A stretch of 64,000 bases of DNA from Kuschelorhynchus macadamiae. Its lineage: Eukaryota; Arthropoda; Insecta; Coleoptera; Curculionidae. The notes beneath the pieces are model-generated. The model had not been told where the DNA came from. It saw only the letters and a list, made by a program, of their open reading frames with translations, and searched no databases. Positions 25,235-38,717 of this stretch are shown piece by piece (the first letter of the stretch is position 1; each line of letters begins with the position of its first letter). The stretch is taken from positions 312,001 to 376,000 of the forward strand of contig JAUTXW010005188.1 of NCBI GenBank assembly GCA_030620095.1. The letters are read 5' to 3'. A program made the position numbers and the translations under genes.

Positions 25235-25645
25235 ATAAAGTTCTATCTCTGTCTCGGCTATTTGTTTTCTATATTGATGGATTTGTTTTTTAATAACGCC
25301 TTACTAGCATTTTGAAGTATGGTGTTAGTTTTTCTAGTTTTAGTATGATAAGACAACCGTGTAAAAGTAGGAAGTAAATCGCTGTCACGACACTTAATTT
25401 GAAAGGTTAGATCACATAAAAGATTAGTTTTCTTAACTCTCAGTTTCTCATACATCTTGATTGTCTTGAAAATCTCCTCCCCGTAGAGGTGTATAGTGTT
25501 GTTTTTTACTCCTTCACGGATGGAAAAATACAATGTGTTTTCATTCCGGGTGTACATCCGTTCACTCCTGTCGTTCTTAAAAGAACATTTTTGCTGACGA
25601 CAGAACGACAGTAGTGAACGGATGTACACCCGGAATGAAAACACA
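25235..25645 (-). pseudogene. Penelope-like N-terminal coding fragment between two TA arrays
   Basis: The minus strand from 25645 to 25258 encodes a Penelope-type N-terminal region: HLYGEEIFKTIKMYEKLR, then TNLLCDLTFQIKCRDSDLLP, then HHTKTRK-like and ALLKNKS. The K..LLCDLTF.LKCRD pattern is characteristic of the PLE N-terminus. The open frame stops at 25258 and the downstream RT is absent. The first ~40 codons overlap a strong hairpin (25534-25645), and both ends abut giant (TA)n arrays, so this looks like a 400-bp PLE piece inserted into, or trapped in, a ~2-kb TA tract. Confidence 0.75.
25534..25645. repeat. 44-bp-arm inverted repeat (hairpin)
   Basis: Arms 25534-25577 and 25602-25645 are reverse complements with one mismatch; 33 bp of each (from TGTGTTTTCATTCCGGGTG) are perfect. 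The loop is 24 nt. It joins the PLE fragment to the TA array. Confidence 0.95.
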
Positions 25646-28420
<2,775 letters not shown>

Positions 28421-28508
28421 ACTGCTCTCAAAGCTCAGCTTTTAAAACCGGAACTGGATTGCTATAAAGGTCATTCTCAGATTCATTGTATGCAGGCAAT
28501 TAGAGGAG
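28421..28508 (+). CDS. Tsf2: Tsf2 exon: C-lobe start
   Basis: Encodes TALKAQLLKPELDCYKGHSQ, then IHCMQAIRGG with the last codon split. It continues the preceding exon (KCVKMR) and corresponds to the first helix and Cys pair of the transferrin C-lobe. Acceptor TCATTTTTAG at 28420; donor GGAG|GTTTGT at 28509, weaker than consensus. Phase 0 to 1. The adjacent intron is only 57 bp. Confidence 0.93.
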
Positions 28509-28565
28509 GTTTGTTGACAGATTTTCATAAAATTGTTCAATATTACTACTATTTTCAAATTTCAG
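28509..28565 (+). other. Tsf2 intron 3, 57 bp
   Basis: GTTTGT...TTTCAAATTTCAG. Very short, AT-rich with a pyrimidine-ended acceptor, typical of insect mini-introns. Removing it restores GG|T ADVTVLD across the junction. Read through without splicing the frame also stays open, but it would insert 19 residues that do not fit a transferrin. Confidence 0.9.
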
Positions 28566-28733
28566 GTACTGCCGACGTTACCGTTTTAGATGCTAGTGAT
28601 GTTTACACCGCAGGACTGAACTATGAACTAGTACCTTTTATTAGCGAGGTTTACAACTTAGAAGACGCTGATTATTATGCAGTTGCTGTAGCCAAGGAAT
28701 CTGATCCCGATACTGAATTAACATATTTGAGAA
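28566..28733 (+). CDS. Tsf2: Tsf2 exon: C-lobe, Asp and first Tyr iron-ligand positions
   Basis: Encodes TADVTVLDASDVYTAGLNYE, then LVPFISEVYNLEDADYYAVA, ending in DPDTELTYLR plus a split codon. VLDASDVYTAG is the block carrying the Asp ligand, and DYYAVAVAKE the block carrying the first Tyr ligand of a transferrin lobe; both residues are kept. Acceptor TTTCAAATTTCAG; donor AGAA|GTAAGT at 28734. Phase 1 to 1. Confidence 0.94.
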
Positions 28734-29261
28734 GTAAGTTATAATTTAAAATACATAAATCTACTTTTACAAAGAGATATAACACCATTCTGTCAATGCG
28801 CTTTTTTAAAATTTTATGTTTAATTATTATTATGAAACTTGCAAGTATATTTTAAAATGTAGCTGTACCTATATATGTAAAGAAATAAAACAGACTTACA
28901 AATTTGCCTAGAAACGCATTTCAACAACTTTCATTTTGACATAAAAATTCAGCTATCAATAACATATCACGGGTAAATTACCCTATAAAGCCTTTATAAA
29001 CTCTCTGTTCATGATTGCAAGTCCTATGTTTAAACCATTATAACATAAATAACATTCTCACACTATAATAAATACCAAATGAACAAGAGAACATACAGCT
29101 GATTTGTTGTGTAACTCAAACGCAAACAAACAAATTTTCAGACTAGTTTTTTAGACCTATCAACGATCTCGAAAATTAATAAAAACAATTGTTTATGAAT
29201 TCGGCCAGCATATTGCCAGGTGTATATTCTGAACTTTATTTTTACCGTCTTTAACTTAAGA

Positions 29262-29311
29262 GCAATTAGGGGAGGTTTGTTAACAGATCTTAAAATTGTT
29301 CAATATTACTA
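29262..29311 (+). repeat. Tsf2: Partial duplicate of the Tsf2 exon 3/intron 3 boundary
   Basis: GCAATTAGGGGAGGTTTGTT and the following AACAGATCT..AAAATTGTTC match 28496-28548 (exon 3 end and most of intron 3) with two substitutions before, and a small gap within, the second half. It lies ~765 bp downstream in intron 4. It holds only ~13 bp of exon sequence, so it is a non-coding echo. Confidence 0.85.
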
Positions 29312-29904
29312 TGAAAACTACATTTGGTAATTAGAAAATTAAAAATGCTGACAGTGCTTTTTCAAAATCTTTTGATGACTGGTCTTTCATTTCGATAAAA
29401 CAAAGAAAAAACTTGGGACTCAGTATTTTAACTTTTCTATTTTCAGTATTAACATAGGTAAGAATGATACTGACTTTATCTTTTTGCTAATATCCTGGTA
29501 ATCAGGATACTTAATTCGGGGTTCTGATCTCATGGAGTAAAGATCCCTGATTTCATAATAATTAATAACCAAAGCCGTGTGAGCATATTTGGAATATTAT
29601 TAAATAAGTAATACTTATTTTTGTTGGGGGTCCCTTTTTAATAAGATCAGAAAAACTGACAGATCACAGTCTAGTAACGGAAGTTAAATTATTGCTGCAC
29701 GTATTTGATTGGTCCGTTATTGTAAATTTAAAAAAACCCAGGAATAGCTTCAAACGCCTTGATCAACATGTATAGGAAATTATTAGGCAATCTTACTGAA
29801 AAGCATACACTTAAAAAGGATAGAAAATTGAAAGGCTATATTATTAACAGAATAATTACATCTTTGAAAAATAAGGACAAAAAGAAAAAAGGTTGTGAAA
29901 GCGC

Positions 29905-29909
<5 letters not shown>

Positions 29910-29969
<60 letters not shown>
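29910..29969. repeat. (TA)n microsatellite
   Basis: 60 bp of TA in Tsf2 intron 4. Confidence 0.95.
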
Positions 29970-29973
<4 letters not shown>

Positions 29974-32077
29974 TTATAGATGATTCTTTTATAATAATAA
30001 TATTAATTTTACTTCTTCAATTTAACTAGTATACATTCAAAATACATAAGTAATTGGAGAAAACGTCAAACCATATAATATATACATGCCAAACTCTAAA
30101 ATAAAAATTACAAACAATATACAAGAATATACAAAAAAGACAAGACACTCAGCATAAAATATTTAACTCTAGAACTCTTGCGCAGTATAGTAGTACATTT
30201 TAATATGAAGACTTTTTAAAAATTCTTAAAGTAGCAGCTTGTTTTACATCATTACTTAGTCTATTAAAAAATTGTCAATGGCTTTCAAAAATAATTATCT
30301 AAAACTTAATTTATGATTTTCTTAAATTCCAGCCTTAAGGGGTAAAACGGAATGACATATGTTGTTACTTTTTTAAAATATCTCTTCAAATAAATGAAAT
30401 TCAACGATTCTTTCAACAATGGCTTCTATAAATAATTATCAAAAAAGATTAGATTAGATTTTTCAAAATTCCACCTTTCAGGTGGTAAAAAGTATGTTTG
30501 GATGTTTTGTTTTAAACATCTTTTGCTTTAAATAATCATCAAATTTGAGTTTCTTTGACAAATACATTACCGTCAAAATATCGACGGGATATGTTATAGC
30601 AATCGAAGCCACAATGGGGTATGCTAATATATGTAATAATATTTTATAATAATAAAAAACAATTTTTGGACATAAATTAATTTTTTTGCGCGTCTTTATT
30701 TTTAGGAAGCCTTAATTTAAAAAATATTATGTCCTACAAGAGAGGCATCCAGATTCGATAGTATATTCGCTATTTAGAATAATTTTATACATATTATAAA
30801 ATGTTTAACTAATTTAATATTGACAGGAAAAAAATCAAAAGAAAAAACAATCATCTGCATTCAAAAATAAAATTGTTATACTTATGCTTTAATTTTAATA
30901 CAAAATAACCAAGAAAATAAAATAATTATCAAAAATTCTGCAAAGTTCTGAAAGAGATATTAATTTTATTTGAAAGTGGAAAATCGATCCTATAATGAAG
31001 GGTCGAAGATCAAGAACAACAAAAAAATTAGGATTTTTGTATTTTACGCATTTTCAGATAAATTTATTTTACAAATTACTACTAGATTTTGAAGTTTCGA
31101 AAATGCAGTCAACTTCACAACAAATCTTAAGAATTAACTAAGAAATATGAGGCAGATAGATTTTTCTGAGAATTTTAAAGAATTAATTTTGCTGTTTAAA
31201 TCCTTGTTTACCGATAATTTACAATAAATTGAAAGGGTAGTCCCCTGAATTGATTTTTGAAAAAATTACCTTCTTTGCAGTAATTCTGCTGACTTATGAG
31301 GTGCAGTTTAGATATTCTTGACATTACCTGTCACTCAGCAACCGTAGAACGCTCTTTTTTGAAATTAAAATTACTCAAAACATTTTTAAGAAATGCATGA
31401 TCGAAGAGTGTTTAATTTACTTGTAATAATTGGTATTGAATCAGACAGATACTGATTGAAGATGAAAGAAAAGAAAGTTTGTATTTAATTGATGATACAG
31501 ATAATAGTTTGACAAAAAACTTGATTATATTTAAAAAAATATATACCTACAGTCTGCACATATACCCTTTTTAGTTTAAAATGTCTTACTAATTTGTTCT
31601 ATGTTTAAATAAAGAAGAAAAAAGACTTATATAACAGCATAATAACATATTTTGCCCTGAAAAAATGCAACAATTTGTTCGAAGATTATTATTTTTATAT
31701 TTTTTATACATGCGGGTATGTTTTAATATCTTCAGGTTATGTATTTTAAAGTTAGATTAGTACGTTGTCAATCCAAAAAAAGATATTTCAAAAAGTGTGG
31801 CTCCCAGAATAACAATTTACTTATGAGTACATTTACTCTATTAGAAAGATGATGTATGGTAAATTTTGTCCGCGTTGTCAAGCTGCCACATCTAAATTCT
31901 TCAGTGTTGCTTGACTTTGGTAGTTGAGAAGTCATTCAACTCTGTACCGAAATATGATTGTGGTTAATATTTGTCCTAGTGGATATCGCCAAAAAATTAA
32001 CTCTTTCTGTTTGCTTTGAATTATAGTGTGTACGAATTGTATATCTGCACTAATTATTTACTACCTTGTTCTTTCAG

Positions 32078-32300
32078 CAAAAAATACTTGCCATGGTGGC
32101 ATAAACACCGCGGCAGGATGGGTATACCCTTTGGCTTTTTTATTAAGCAATGGATGGATTAGACCGTATGGATGTAATAGCATACGTGCAGCTGCTGAAT
32201 ATTTTACAAAAAGTTGTGTACCAGGAGCCATTAGCTCCGAGTATAATACTGGAGTTCCTTATGATAATATGTGCGATTTGTGTCATGGCTCAAGTTACAG
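32078..32300 (+). CDS. Tsf2: Tsf2 exon: C-lobe anion-binding segment
   Basis: Encodes KNTCHGGINTAAGWVYPLAF, then LLSNGWIRPYGCNSIRAAAE, YFTKSCVPGA, YNTGVPYDNMCDLCHGSSY. CH..xxxxTAAGW is the helix that in iron-binding lobes holds the carbonate through Thr and Arg (CHTxxxRTAGW in vertebrates); here those positions read Gly and Thr. The Cys pattern (PYGC, KSC, MCDLC) matches the lobe's second subdomain. Acceptor GTTCTTTCAG at 32077; donor TACAG|GTAATA at 32301. Phase 1 to 2. Confidence 0.95.
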
Positions 32301-33051
32301 GTAATATAATAAGTGATTAAAGGGAAAACCATTCAGCTCTTTGTAGATCCGTAATTAAATTAGCAAACATACGAGGCACATTTATATACTATTTAGTACT
32401 AAAAGGCATCTCCAACTAGTAATTTTATGAATATAAAATATATCAAAACGCCTAAGAATCTAATTTAAAAATGTTATTTTTTTTTGTTTTTTTTAACCAT
32501 TAAATATTATATTGTACGTTCAAAGGGGGAATGGGGGACCCGAAAGGGGATAATATAAAAATCTTAAATTTTTTTTCAGTATATCCACATATACTAAATA
32601 AAATACATTAATATTTACTATATATAAAAGCTAAACTATATGGTAATAGACGTCTTTCAGAAAACTTTGTTCTGATCTTGCATACAATAAAATAACTCGG
32701 CCTGATTTAATAATACTAAGCTAGTGATTCCCATATCTTAACAGCATTTAGCCACATTCAAATCATCTAATAAAGTTTAGTTCAAATATACAAATAAGCA
32801 ACCTTCACTTTGGCTTTTGACCCTGTCTCTTAAATATTTATATCTTCATTCGAAATATGGCGCTTTTCCATCAAAACTATTCTTTAGTTTTGGCCTTTTC
32901 TCAAACATAAAGTCAATCAGAACGAACATAAAATAATATTTCTATGTAAGTGAATGTTTTTATTTAATACATGTTTAGAACTAAATATTATATTTGCACA
33001 AGTAAGAAAAAATCACTACTTTACCTACATTTTGTGGTCTATCTATATATA
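32301..33051 (+). other. Tsf2 intron 5, 5' part
   Basis: AT-rich, no recognised gene. It ends at the TA target of the mariner-like transposon (33050-33051). Confidence 0.7.
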
Positions 33052-33816
33052 CAATGTGTCCCAAATTTGGCTTACATGCATTGCTATCTCGTAAACCGCT
33101 ATAGCTACAGGGTGGATTAAATTAGGAAAGTTTTAGAGAATTTTATTACAAATTTGATGACGTTTTGAAGTTTAGGATATCTTTTGTGGTTTTCAAGATA
33201 ATTGGGAAAAATCAAAATGGTGCATTTTCAACTTTTGCCCGTAGCTTCTAAACGACTCGTATTATGGTTTTATGGTTTATACATTATTAGGGCACTTTTA
33301 TTAGAGGAACATTATGCAGGTAGTTTATCAATTGTTTTTGAGATATTGGCATCAACTTTTTATTTTCTTACCGACGCCATATTGGATATTATTGTATTTT
33401 TGGAAAGATCTTTTTAAGAGCTTTCCAATGATGTATAACAAGGTAAGATTATTATTTTTCTTGAGCTCTAAAAACCAAAATAATTGTTTTTTTTAAGTAG
33501 GCTTTGATTACGCATGGCGGCCATAATGAAACAAAAGAATGCCGCATGTCAACAATCATTTTGTGTTCCTGAATAGTACTTGTTATCATTTTCTCATTGT
33601 GCCGAGTTTTTACAAAGTTTATTTGAGTTTCTTATACTTCTTAAAATGGAGGGTAATTATTCCAACGAAGAGAATTTGGATATGATAGAACTTTATTTTA
33701 AAGCAAATAGAAATACACAAGCAGCTGCGCGTTCATACGAAGAACAATTTCCAGACCGACATCAACCAAGCCAAAGGCATTTCAGATTTCTAATTGTTAA
33801 CCTGTTAGCCTACGGG
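33052..33816 (+). repeat. Left TIR of the mariner-like element
   Basis: Matches 34901-35679 inverted from the outermost CAATGTGTCCC to about CTGTTAGCCTACGGG. It lacks ~16-18 bp present in the right TIR at ~35390-35410, and shows a few substitutions, more of them toward the inner end. It extends past the transposase ATG at 33646. Confidence 0.93.
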
Positions 33817-34756
33817 TCTTTTTTGAAAGCGAAACCAAAGACCTATTCAATAGATAATGAAGCAAGAAACGCAGCTATAATAGAAAGTGTCAGGGACAAC
33901 CCAACAACCTCAGTAAGAAAGATTGAAGAACAAACGGCAATTCCCAAATCAACCGTCCAACGAGTCTTGAAAAAACTTCACTTTCATCCCTATAAACCTA
34001 CTATTGTACAGGGTCTTCAGGTAAATGATTTTGCTAGAAGAATCACGTTTAGTGAATGGTTCATCAACAAATGCCAGCAAATACCCAACTTTCATTCTAA
34101 AGTACTTTGGACAGATGAAACACGATTTACAAACTGTGGAATTTTCAATAAACATAATACTCATTACTGGGGAACCGAGAATCCTCATAATTTAGAAGAA
34201 AGACGTTTACAAACAAAATTTGGGTTCAATGTGTGGTGTGGCATTATAGGTAATTCCAAACAATGCACTTCTGCTTTAAATCACTCATAACAATTTGTAT
34301 TTTAGATAACCGTTTGATTGGGCCGTTCATTTTCCAAGAAAATTTATCGGGTAACAGATATTTGCAACTATTACGGGAACAAATTATTCCAGACGTTATA
34401 AATTCTGTTCCCCCAAACGACCTGCAAAATATTTGGTTCCAACAAGTCCGGCTCACGGTACCAGAGAGGTGATGGCGGTCCTCAGAAATACTTTCGGGGA
34501 AAATATTATCGCTAATAATGGCCCTGTTGCTTGGCCGGCAAGGTCACCGGATATTACTCCTCCCGATTTTTATTTATGGGGATACGCAAAAAATGAGGTC
34601 TACGAATTTTCTCCGCCAGAAAGTCTCAGAGAGCTAGAAGACAGAGTCCGAGATGTTTTTGCTAATATTAACAGGAACACCTTAAGAAGGGTTACACGGA
34701 AGGTATTGGAGAAATGTCAAAAATGTGTGGAAAATGGAGGGAGGCATGTGGTGTAA
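33646..34756 (+). pseudogene. Mariner-like transposase with DUF4817-type helix-turn-helix, one intron and a deleted catalytic Asp
   Basis: Start chosen at MEGNYSNEENLDMIELYF (33646), the usual start of the DUF4817-like HTH domain; its landmark FPDRHQPSQRHF lies at residues ~37-48. A second HTH follows (TSVRKIEEQTAIPKSTVQR). The first catalytic Asp is D157 in VLWTDETRF. A 56-bp GT-AG intron (34250-34305) explains the apparent stop at 34288: splicing joins WCGII to NRLIGPFIFQ through a split Asp codon. Near 34446 about 7 bases are missing where WFQQ-DGAPAH-type sequence is expected, removing the second catalytic Asp and shifting frame; the rest reads PAHGTREVMAVL, WPARSPDITPPDFYLWG with the third Asp, and ends at TAA 34754-34756. 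Length ~350 codons is normal, but the protein is inactive. Confidence 0.9.
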
Positions 34757-34900
34757 CTTATATTTTTTTTATGTGTTAATTTAAATTTAGTTTAGGTATT
34801 TTCAATAGTGTGATAGTTACATTTTAGTCACTAGGTATTCACTGTTAGTATAATATCTTAGTTGAAAATCTGAAACATCGATGGTTGAATTAATATTTTT

Positions 34901-35674
34901 ACCCATAAGCTAACAAGTTTCCAATTAGAAATCTGAAATGCCTTTGGCTTGGTTGATGTCGGTCTGGAAATTGTTCTTCGTATGAACGCGCAGCTGCTTG
35001 TGTATTTCTATTTGCTTTAAAATAAAGTTCTATCATATCCAAATTCTTTTCGTTGGAATAATTACCCTCCATTTTAAGTAGTATAAGAAACTCAAATAAA
35101 CTTTGTAAAAACTCGGCACAATGAGAAAATGATAACAAGTACTATTCAGGAACACAAAATGATTGTTGACATGCGGCATTCTTTTGTTTCATTATGGCCG
35201 CCATGCGTAATCAAAGTCTACTTAAAAAAAAAAACAATTATTTTGGTTTTTAGAGCTCAAGAAAAATAATAATCTTACCTTGTTATACATCATTGGAAAG
35301 CTCTTAAAAAGATCTTTCCAAAAATACAATAATCCAATATGGCGTCGGTAAGAAAATAAAAAGTTGATGCCAATATCTCAAAAACAATTGAAGCTAGAAA
35401 CTTCGTTTTACCTGCATAATGTTCCTCTAATAAAAGTGCCCTAATAATGTATAAACCATAAAACCATAATACGAGTCGTTTAGAAGCTACGGGCAAAAGT
35501 TGAAAATGCACCATTTTGATTTTTCCCAATTATCTTGAAAACCACAAAAGATATCCTAAACTTCAAAACGTCATCAAATTTGTAATAAAATTCTCTAAAA
35601 CTTTCCTAATTTAATCCACCCTGTAGCTATAGCGGTTTACGAGATAGCAATGCATGTAAGCCAAATTTGGGACA

Positions 35675-35679
<5 letters not shown>
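34901..35679 (-). repeat. Right TIR of the mariner-like element
   Basis: Inverted copy of 33052-33816. On the minus strand it also encodes the transposase start (MEGNYSNEKNLDMIELYFKA to FRFLIGNLLAYG), then leaves homology and reaches a stop at 34899. The first ~57 codons therefore exist twice, facing each other. Confidence 0.93.
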
Positions 35680-35680
<1 letters not shown>

Positions 35681-35739
<59 letters not shown>

Positions 35740-35779
35740 ATATATTTATATATATATATATAAATATATATAAATAAAT
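35681..35779. repeat. (TA)n-rich array with TAAATA variants
   Basis: ~45 bp of pure TA next to the transposon's right TA target, followed by TTATATATTTATATA-type variants. Confidence 0.9.
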
Positions 35780-35784
35780 AGTAT

Positions 35785-35862
35785 ATGAACCATAATGAAA
35801 TGAAATAAAATAAAAAGAATTAAGTAGAAACAGCACAAAGGCAAAATACTTAAGGGTTAGTG
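35785..35862 (-). repeat. Direct-repeat copy 1: 5' end of a DUF4817-type transposase
   Basis: The ~78 bp around TATGAACCATAATGAAATG is repeated at 37361-37438 in the same orientation with almost no change. In the second copy it is the leader and start codon of the transposase remnant on the minus strand, so this copy is a detached 5' end of the same family. Confidence 0.85.
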
Positions 35863-36404
35863 TGTGTAAATATGTATCCGAAATTCACTATATTTAAAAA
35901 TAGCCGCAATTTTGAAACGGTCGATTTTATAAACCCTACGTTTAAGCTAAGAATTGAAGTTGATAAGACATATGCATGCATCTTTTCTTTGTACAACTGC
36001 AGAAACCGCTTTCCAACATAGGTCTCGTCATCCCCTAATTTGCAAATATTTAAACTCCCCTATTAACTTGCGGCAACCACGGTTCCTAGTTTGCTTCTCA
36101 GTGTTTCGACACTGAATATTGAATCTTTCAGAATTTAGACCGACTTATGCAGTTTTTTTCCTATTTTATACCTATAGATATTCACCTCGATCTAATTAAT
36201 TAAATATTTTTAAGTTAATTAACAATAAAAAAATAATTAACAAAAAAAAACGAAATCTAAAATAAAAGAAAAACTAAAACTAAAAAGAAGTACTATTGCT
36301 TTATTGCCTCAAACACTATGGGCTCCCTTTTAATTGGATGAAAATTCTTTTTTATATACATGTTTAGAGAATAAATTTTATAGAATATTTTTCATTTTTT
36401 GTAG
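35863..36404 (+). other. Tsf2 intron 5, 3' part
   Basis: AT-rich sequence with no recognised gene. A slightly GC-richer patch at ~36000-36110 has no coding motif. Acceptor TTCATTTTTTGTAG ends at 36404. Confidence 0.7.
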
Positions 36405-36592
36405 ATATTGTAGGAGAGACGCTTCCGAAGATTATTACGGTCATACGGGAGCATTTCGGTGTTTGGTTGAAGGAGGTGGACATGTAGCATTTGTAAAACA
36501 TACGACTGTTTTTGAAAATACTGGAGGAAAAAAGCGCGAGTGGTGGGTCAGGGATAACTTAATGGAAGATTTCGAATTGCTTTGCCCAGATG
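36405..36592 (+). CDS. Tsf2: Tsf2 exon: C-lobe second Tyr-ligand block
   Basis: Encodes YCRRDASEDYYGHTGAFRCL, then VEGGGHVAFVKHTTVFENTG, then WWVRDNLMEDFELLCPDG. YYGYTGAFRCL in vertebrate transferrins carries the second Tyr ligand; here it reads YYGHTGAFRCL, so that Tyr is His. VAFVKHTTV and DFELLCPDG are strongly conserved lobe landmarks. Acceptor TTTTTTGTAG; donor GATG|GTAAAT at 36593. Phase 2 to 1. Confidence 0.95.
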
Positions 36593-36899
36593 GTAAATAC
36601 ACTTCGATGTAATGTAGATTTTTTAGAAATAAATAACATATTCACAAAATATATGGAAAGAAAATTAAACTTCAGTTTGTAAAATAACAGTGGGAGTTAC
36701 GACAAACAACTTGGACATCTGTATATTTTCCACACGTACGAATGTAATGCAAAAAAATAACATTTGAATTAAAATTTGAAATAGTAAAAACATATTGAAT
36801 AATCGGTTCTTTTGCTGTGTAATTTTTTCCCCTTCTGGGGATGGTGAGAGGAGTATGAACATTTGAGATTTAAATGCAATGACAAAAAATTCTGGACAA

Positions 36900-37438
36900 A
36901 CCGGAGGTTTTCGAATGGTAAGATAATATCGATTTCAGTGGTAGAGTCCGGAAACCGTGCTGGCCATTTAACAGGTCCACGTCCAATCCAGAGTGTGACG
37001 AGTGAATAAAAGTGCGGGGACGCTTATCACTAAATCATGCCTGATACAGGTAATAATCTACGATCTGGATCATCTTCATTACGTTCTTGTACAAGGTGAA
37101 CTTTGTAGGGACGAAGTGTATGTTTTTTATAATTTCGAAAACTGCACCTGCACCAAAACAAGATGTTTAGATTTAACAGAAGGCCGACCAGATCGGGTGC
37201 AACTTTGGTACTAAAAGTTGTTACGAACTTGAAAACAACGCTTCTCACATAACTTTCAGAAACTGATCTATCTGGAAAAGCTTCTTTGAATAATATGGCT
37301 GCTACATTGTAATTTCGATTACAGTATCTATTCAAAAATTTTGATTTATCTTCATTAGTATGAACCATAATGAAATGAAATAAAATAAAAAGAATTAAGT
37401 AGAAACAGCACAAAGGCAAAATACTTAAGGGTTAGTAC
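36900..37438 (-). pseudogene. DUF4817-type mariner-like transposase remnant
   Basis: Minus strand. At 37370-37270 it reads MVHTNEDKSKFLNRYCNRNY and AAILFKEAFPDRSVSESYVR, the HTH start. After breaks, at ~37130-37050 it reads RPYKVHLVQERNEDDPDRR, and at ~37000-36930 WIGRGPVKWPARFPDSTT. The order HTH, HPYKVxLVQE, WPARSPD is that of DUF4817-type transposases, but the HTH-2, catalytic-Asp and middle segments are deleted. It is a different family from the element at 33052. No TIRs were recognised. Confidence 0.78.
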
Positions 37439-38592
37439 ATACCTAACGACATACTAACATGATGTGTCGTTGAATTCCTTCCAAAACCCAGTAAGAGATG
37501 TTAAAAACAATGTTTCTCACTCCTTTTTCATTCCCTCCCTGTTCGAAAACGGCTTTACATGGAGATCTTCGGTTTGCGCAGAAATGTGTGTGTTTTAAAA
37601 TTCGATTAGGCCCCTCTCGCAAACCGCCATGAGTAAAAAAGGTTAAACAGCCAAAAAAAGCTGATTTGGTAGAACACATACAAGTTCCAAATTTTAATCT
37701 TTTTATCTTTACTAGTACTCGAGATGCTAGCCTAACTTTTCTGAAATGCTGTATTAATGGTCTGTACTAGTAAAAGTTCAAATTTATTTTTTCAAAAAGT
37801 ATTCACCTGCGTTCAAATGGAAACCAGAAATTAATGCATTTATGAACTGGGCAAAATCAGGCAAAGAACGATCAACAGAATGACCTGTTTTTTTTTTAAA
37901 AGAAAGCTCTTATAGAAAAATCTTTCTACTAATTTTTTTAATATAATGCAGTTCTCGATGGCCTTATTATCAAACGTTCCTCATGCACACAATTTAATTA
38001 TATGACAAATTTTCTAATTTTTAAGACACAAACTTTACCCAAATTCCATTTAAAATAGTGGACAAAAAAAGGATGACACCACTTAGTACACCCTGTATAT
38101 TGATAAATTATTTGCGAACCCATGTTCATATAAAAGTTTCGGAAAGTACTATATATTAAATATGTTAAAAAAGTGTGTTTTGTGTCATTCTGTATACCCT
38201 ATGTGTTATATATGGGCTTCAGGCAAACTTCTGACACCTTCTATCTTAAGAAACAGGCAAAGGTAAACTTGCCAAATTAAAATGTTTAAAAAAGGGTACT
38301 TTTGAGGTCCTTAATTTATAAATTAAGAAAAATGAGAATCTTTGAACATATTGTTTAAAGAAAAAAATTAAAAATTAAGATATTTGTAGTTTGTAGAATC
38401 TGTATATTTATCTGTACAATAACATCAAAGTTAAACATTCTCTAGTTTCTAGTCATTGCATTAGAGCGAGGTATTTCAAAAATTTAAATATTTTTTTTCC
38501 TAGTTGGGGTGTGTCATGCAAATGTAAAAACGTGATTGCTTTTTCTTCAGAGGTCTAGTGGTGAGGTCTTTGCCCAGAAAGTAATTTTGGTG

Positions 38593-38717
<125 letters not shown>

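Larger units (their letters stand above)
28734..32077 (+). other. Tsf2 intron 4
   Basis: AT-rich intron with no recognised gene. It contains a fragment copied from the exon 3/intron 3 junction (29262-29311) and a TA array (29910-29969). A 30-kb-region pair of related phrases (ATGGCTTCTATAAATAATTATC and GGCTTTCAAAAATAATTATC, ~30280 and ~30421) hints at an old local duplication. Confidence 0.75.
33052..35679 (+). mobile_element. Tc1/mariner-superfamily transposon with ~770-bp terminal inverted repeats
   Basis: The element is flanked by TA on both sides (33050-33051 and 35680-35681), the standard Tc1/mariner target. Its ends CAATGTGTCCCAAATTTGG and the inverse define TIRs of ~765 bp (33052-33816) and ~779 bp (34901-35679). 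These contain the CACCCTGTAGC/GCTACAGGGTG motif, the untranslated leader and the first ~57 codons of the transposase. Only ~1.08 kb in the middle is single-copy. It lies in Tsf2 intron 5 in sense orientation. Confidence 0.92.

Noticed and set aside
34263..34300. Frameshift and stop in the mariner-like transposase
   Set aside because: A 56-bp GT-AG intron explains it better because splicing restores the family's normal sequence order; kept as an intron instead.
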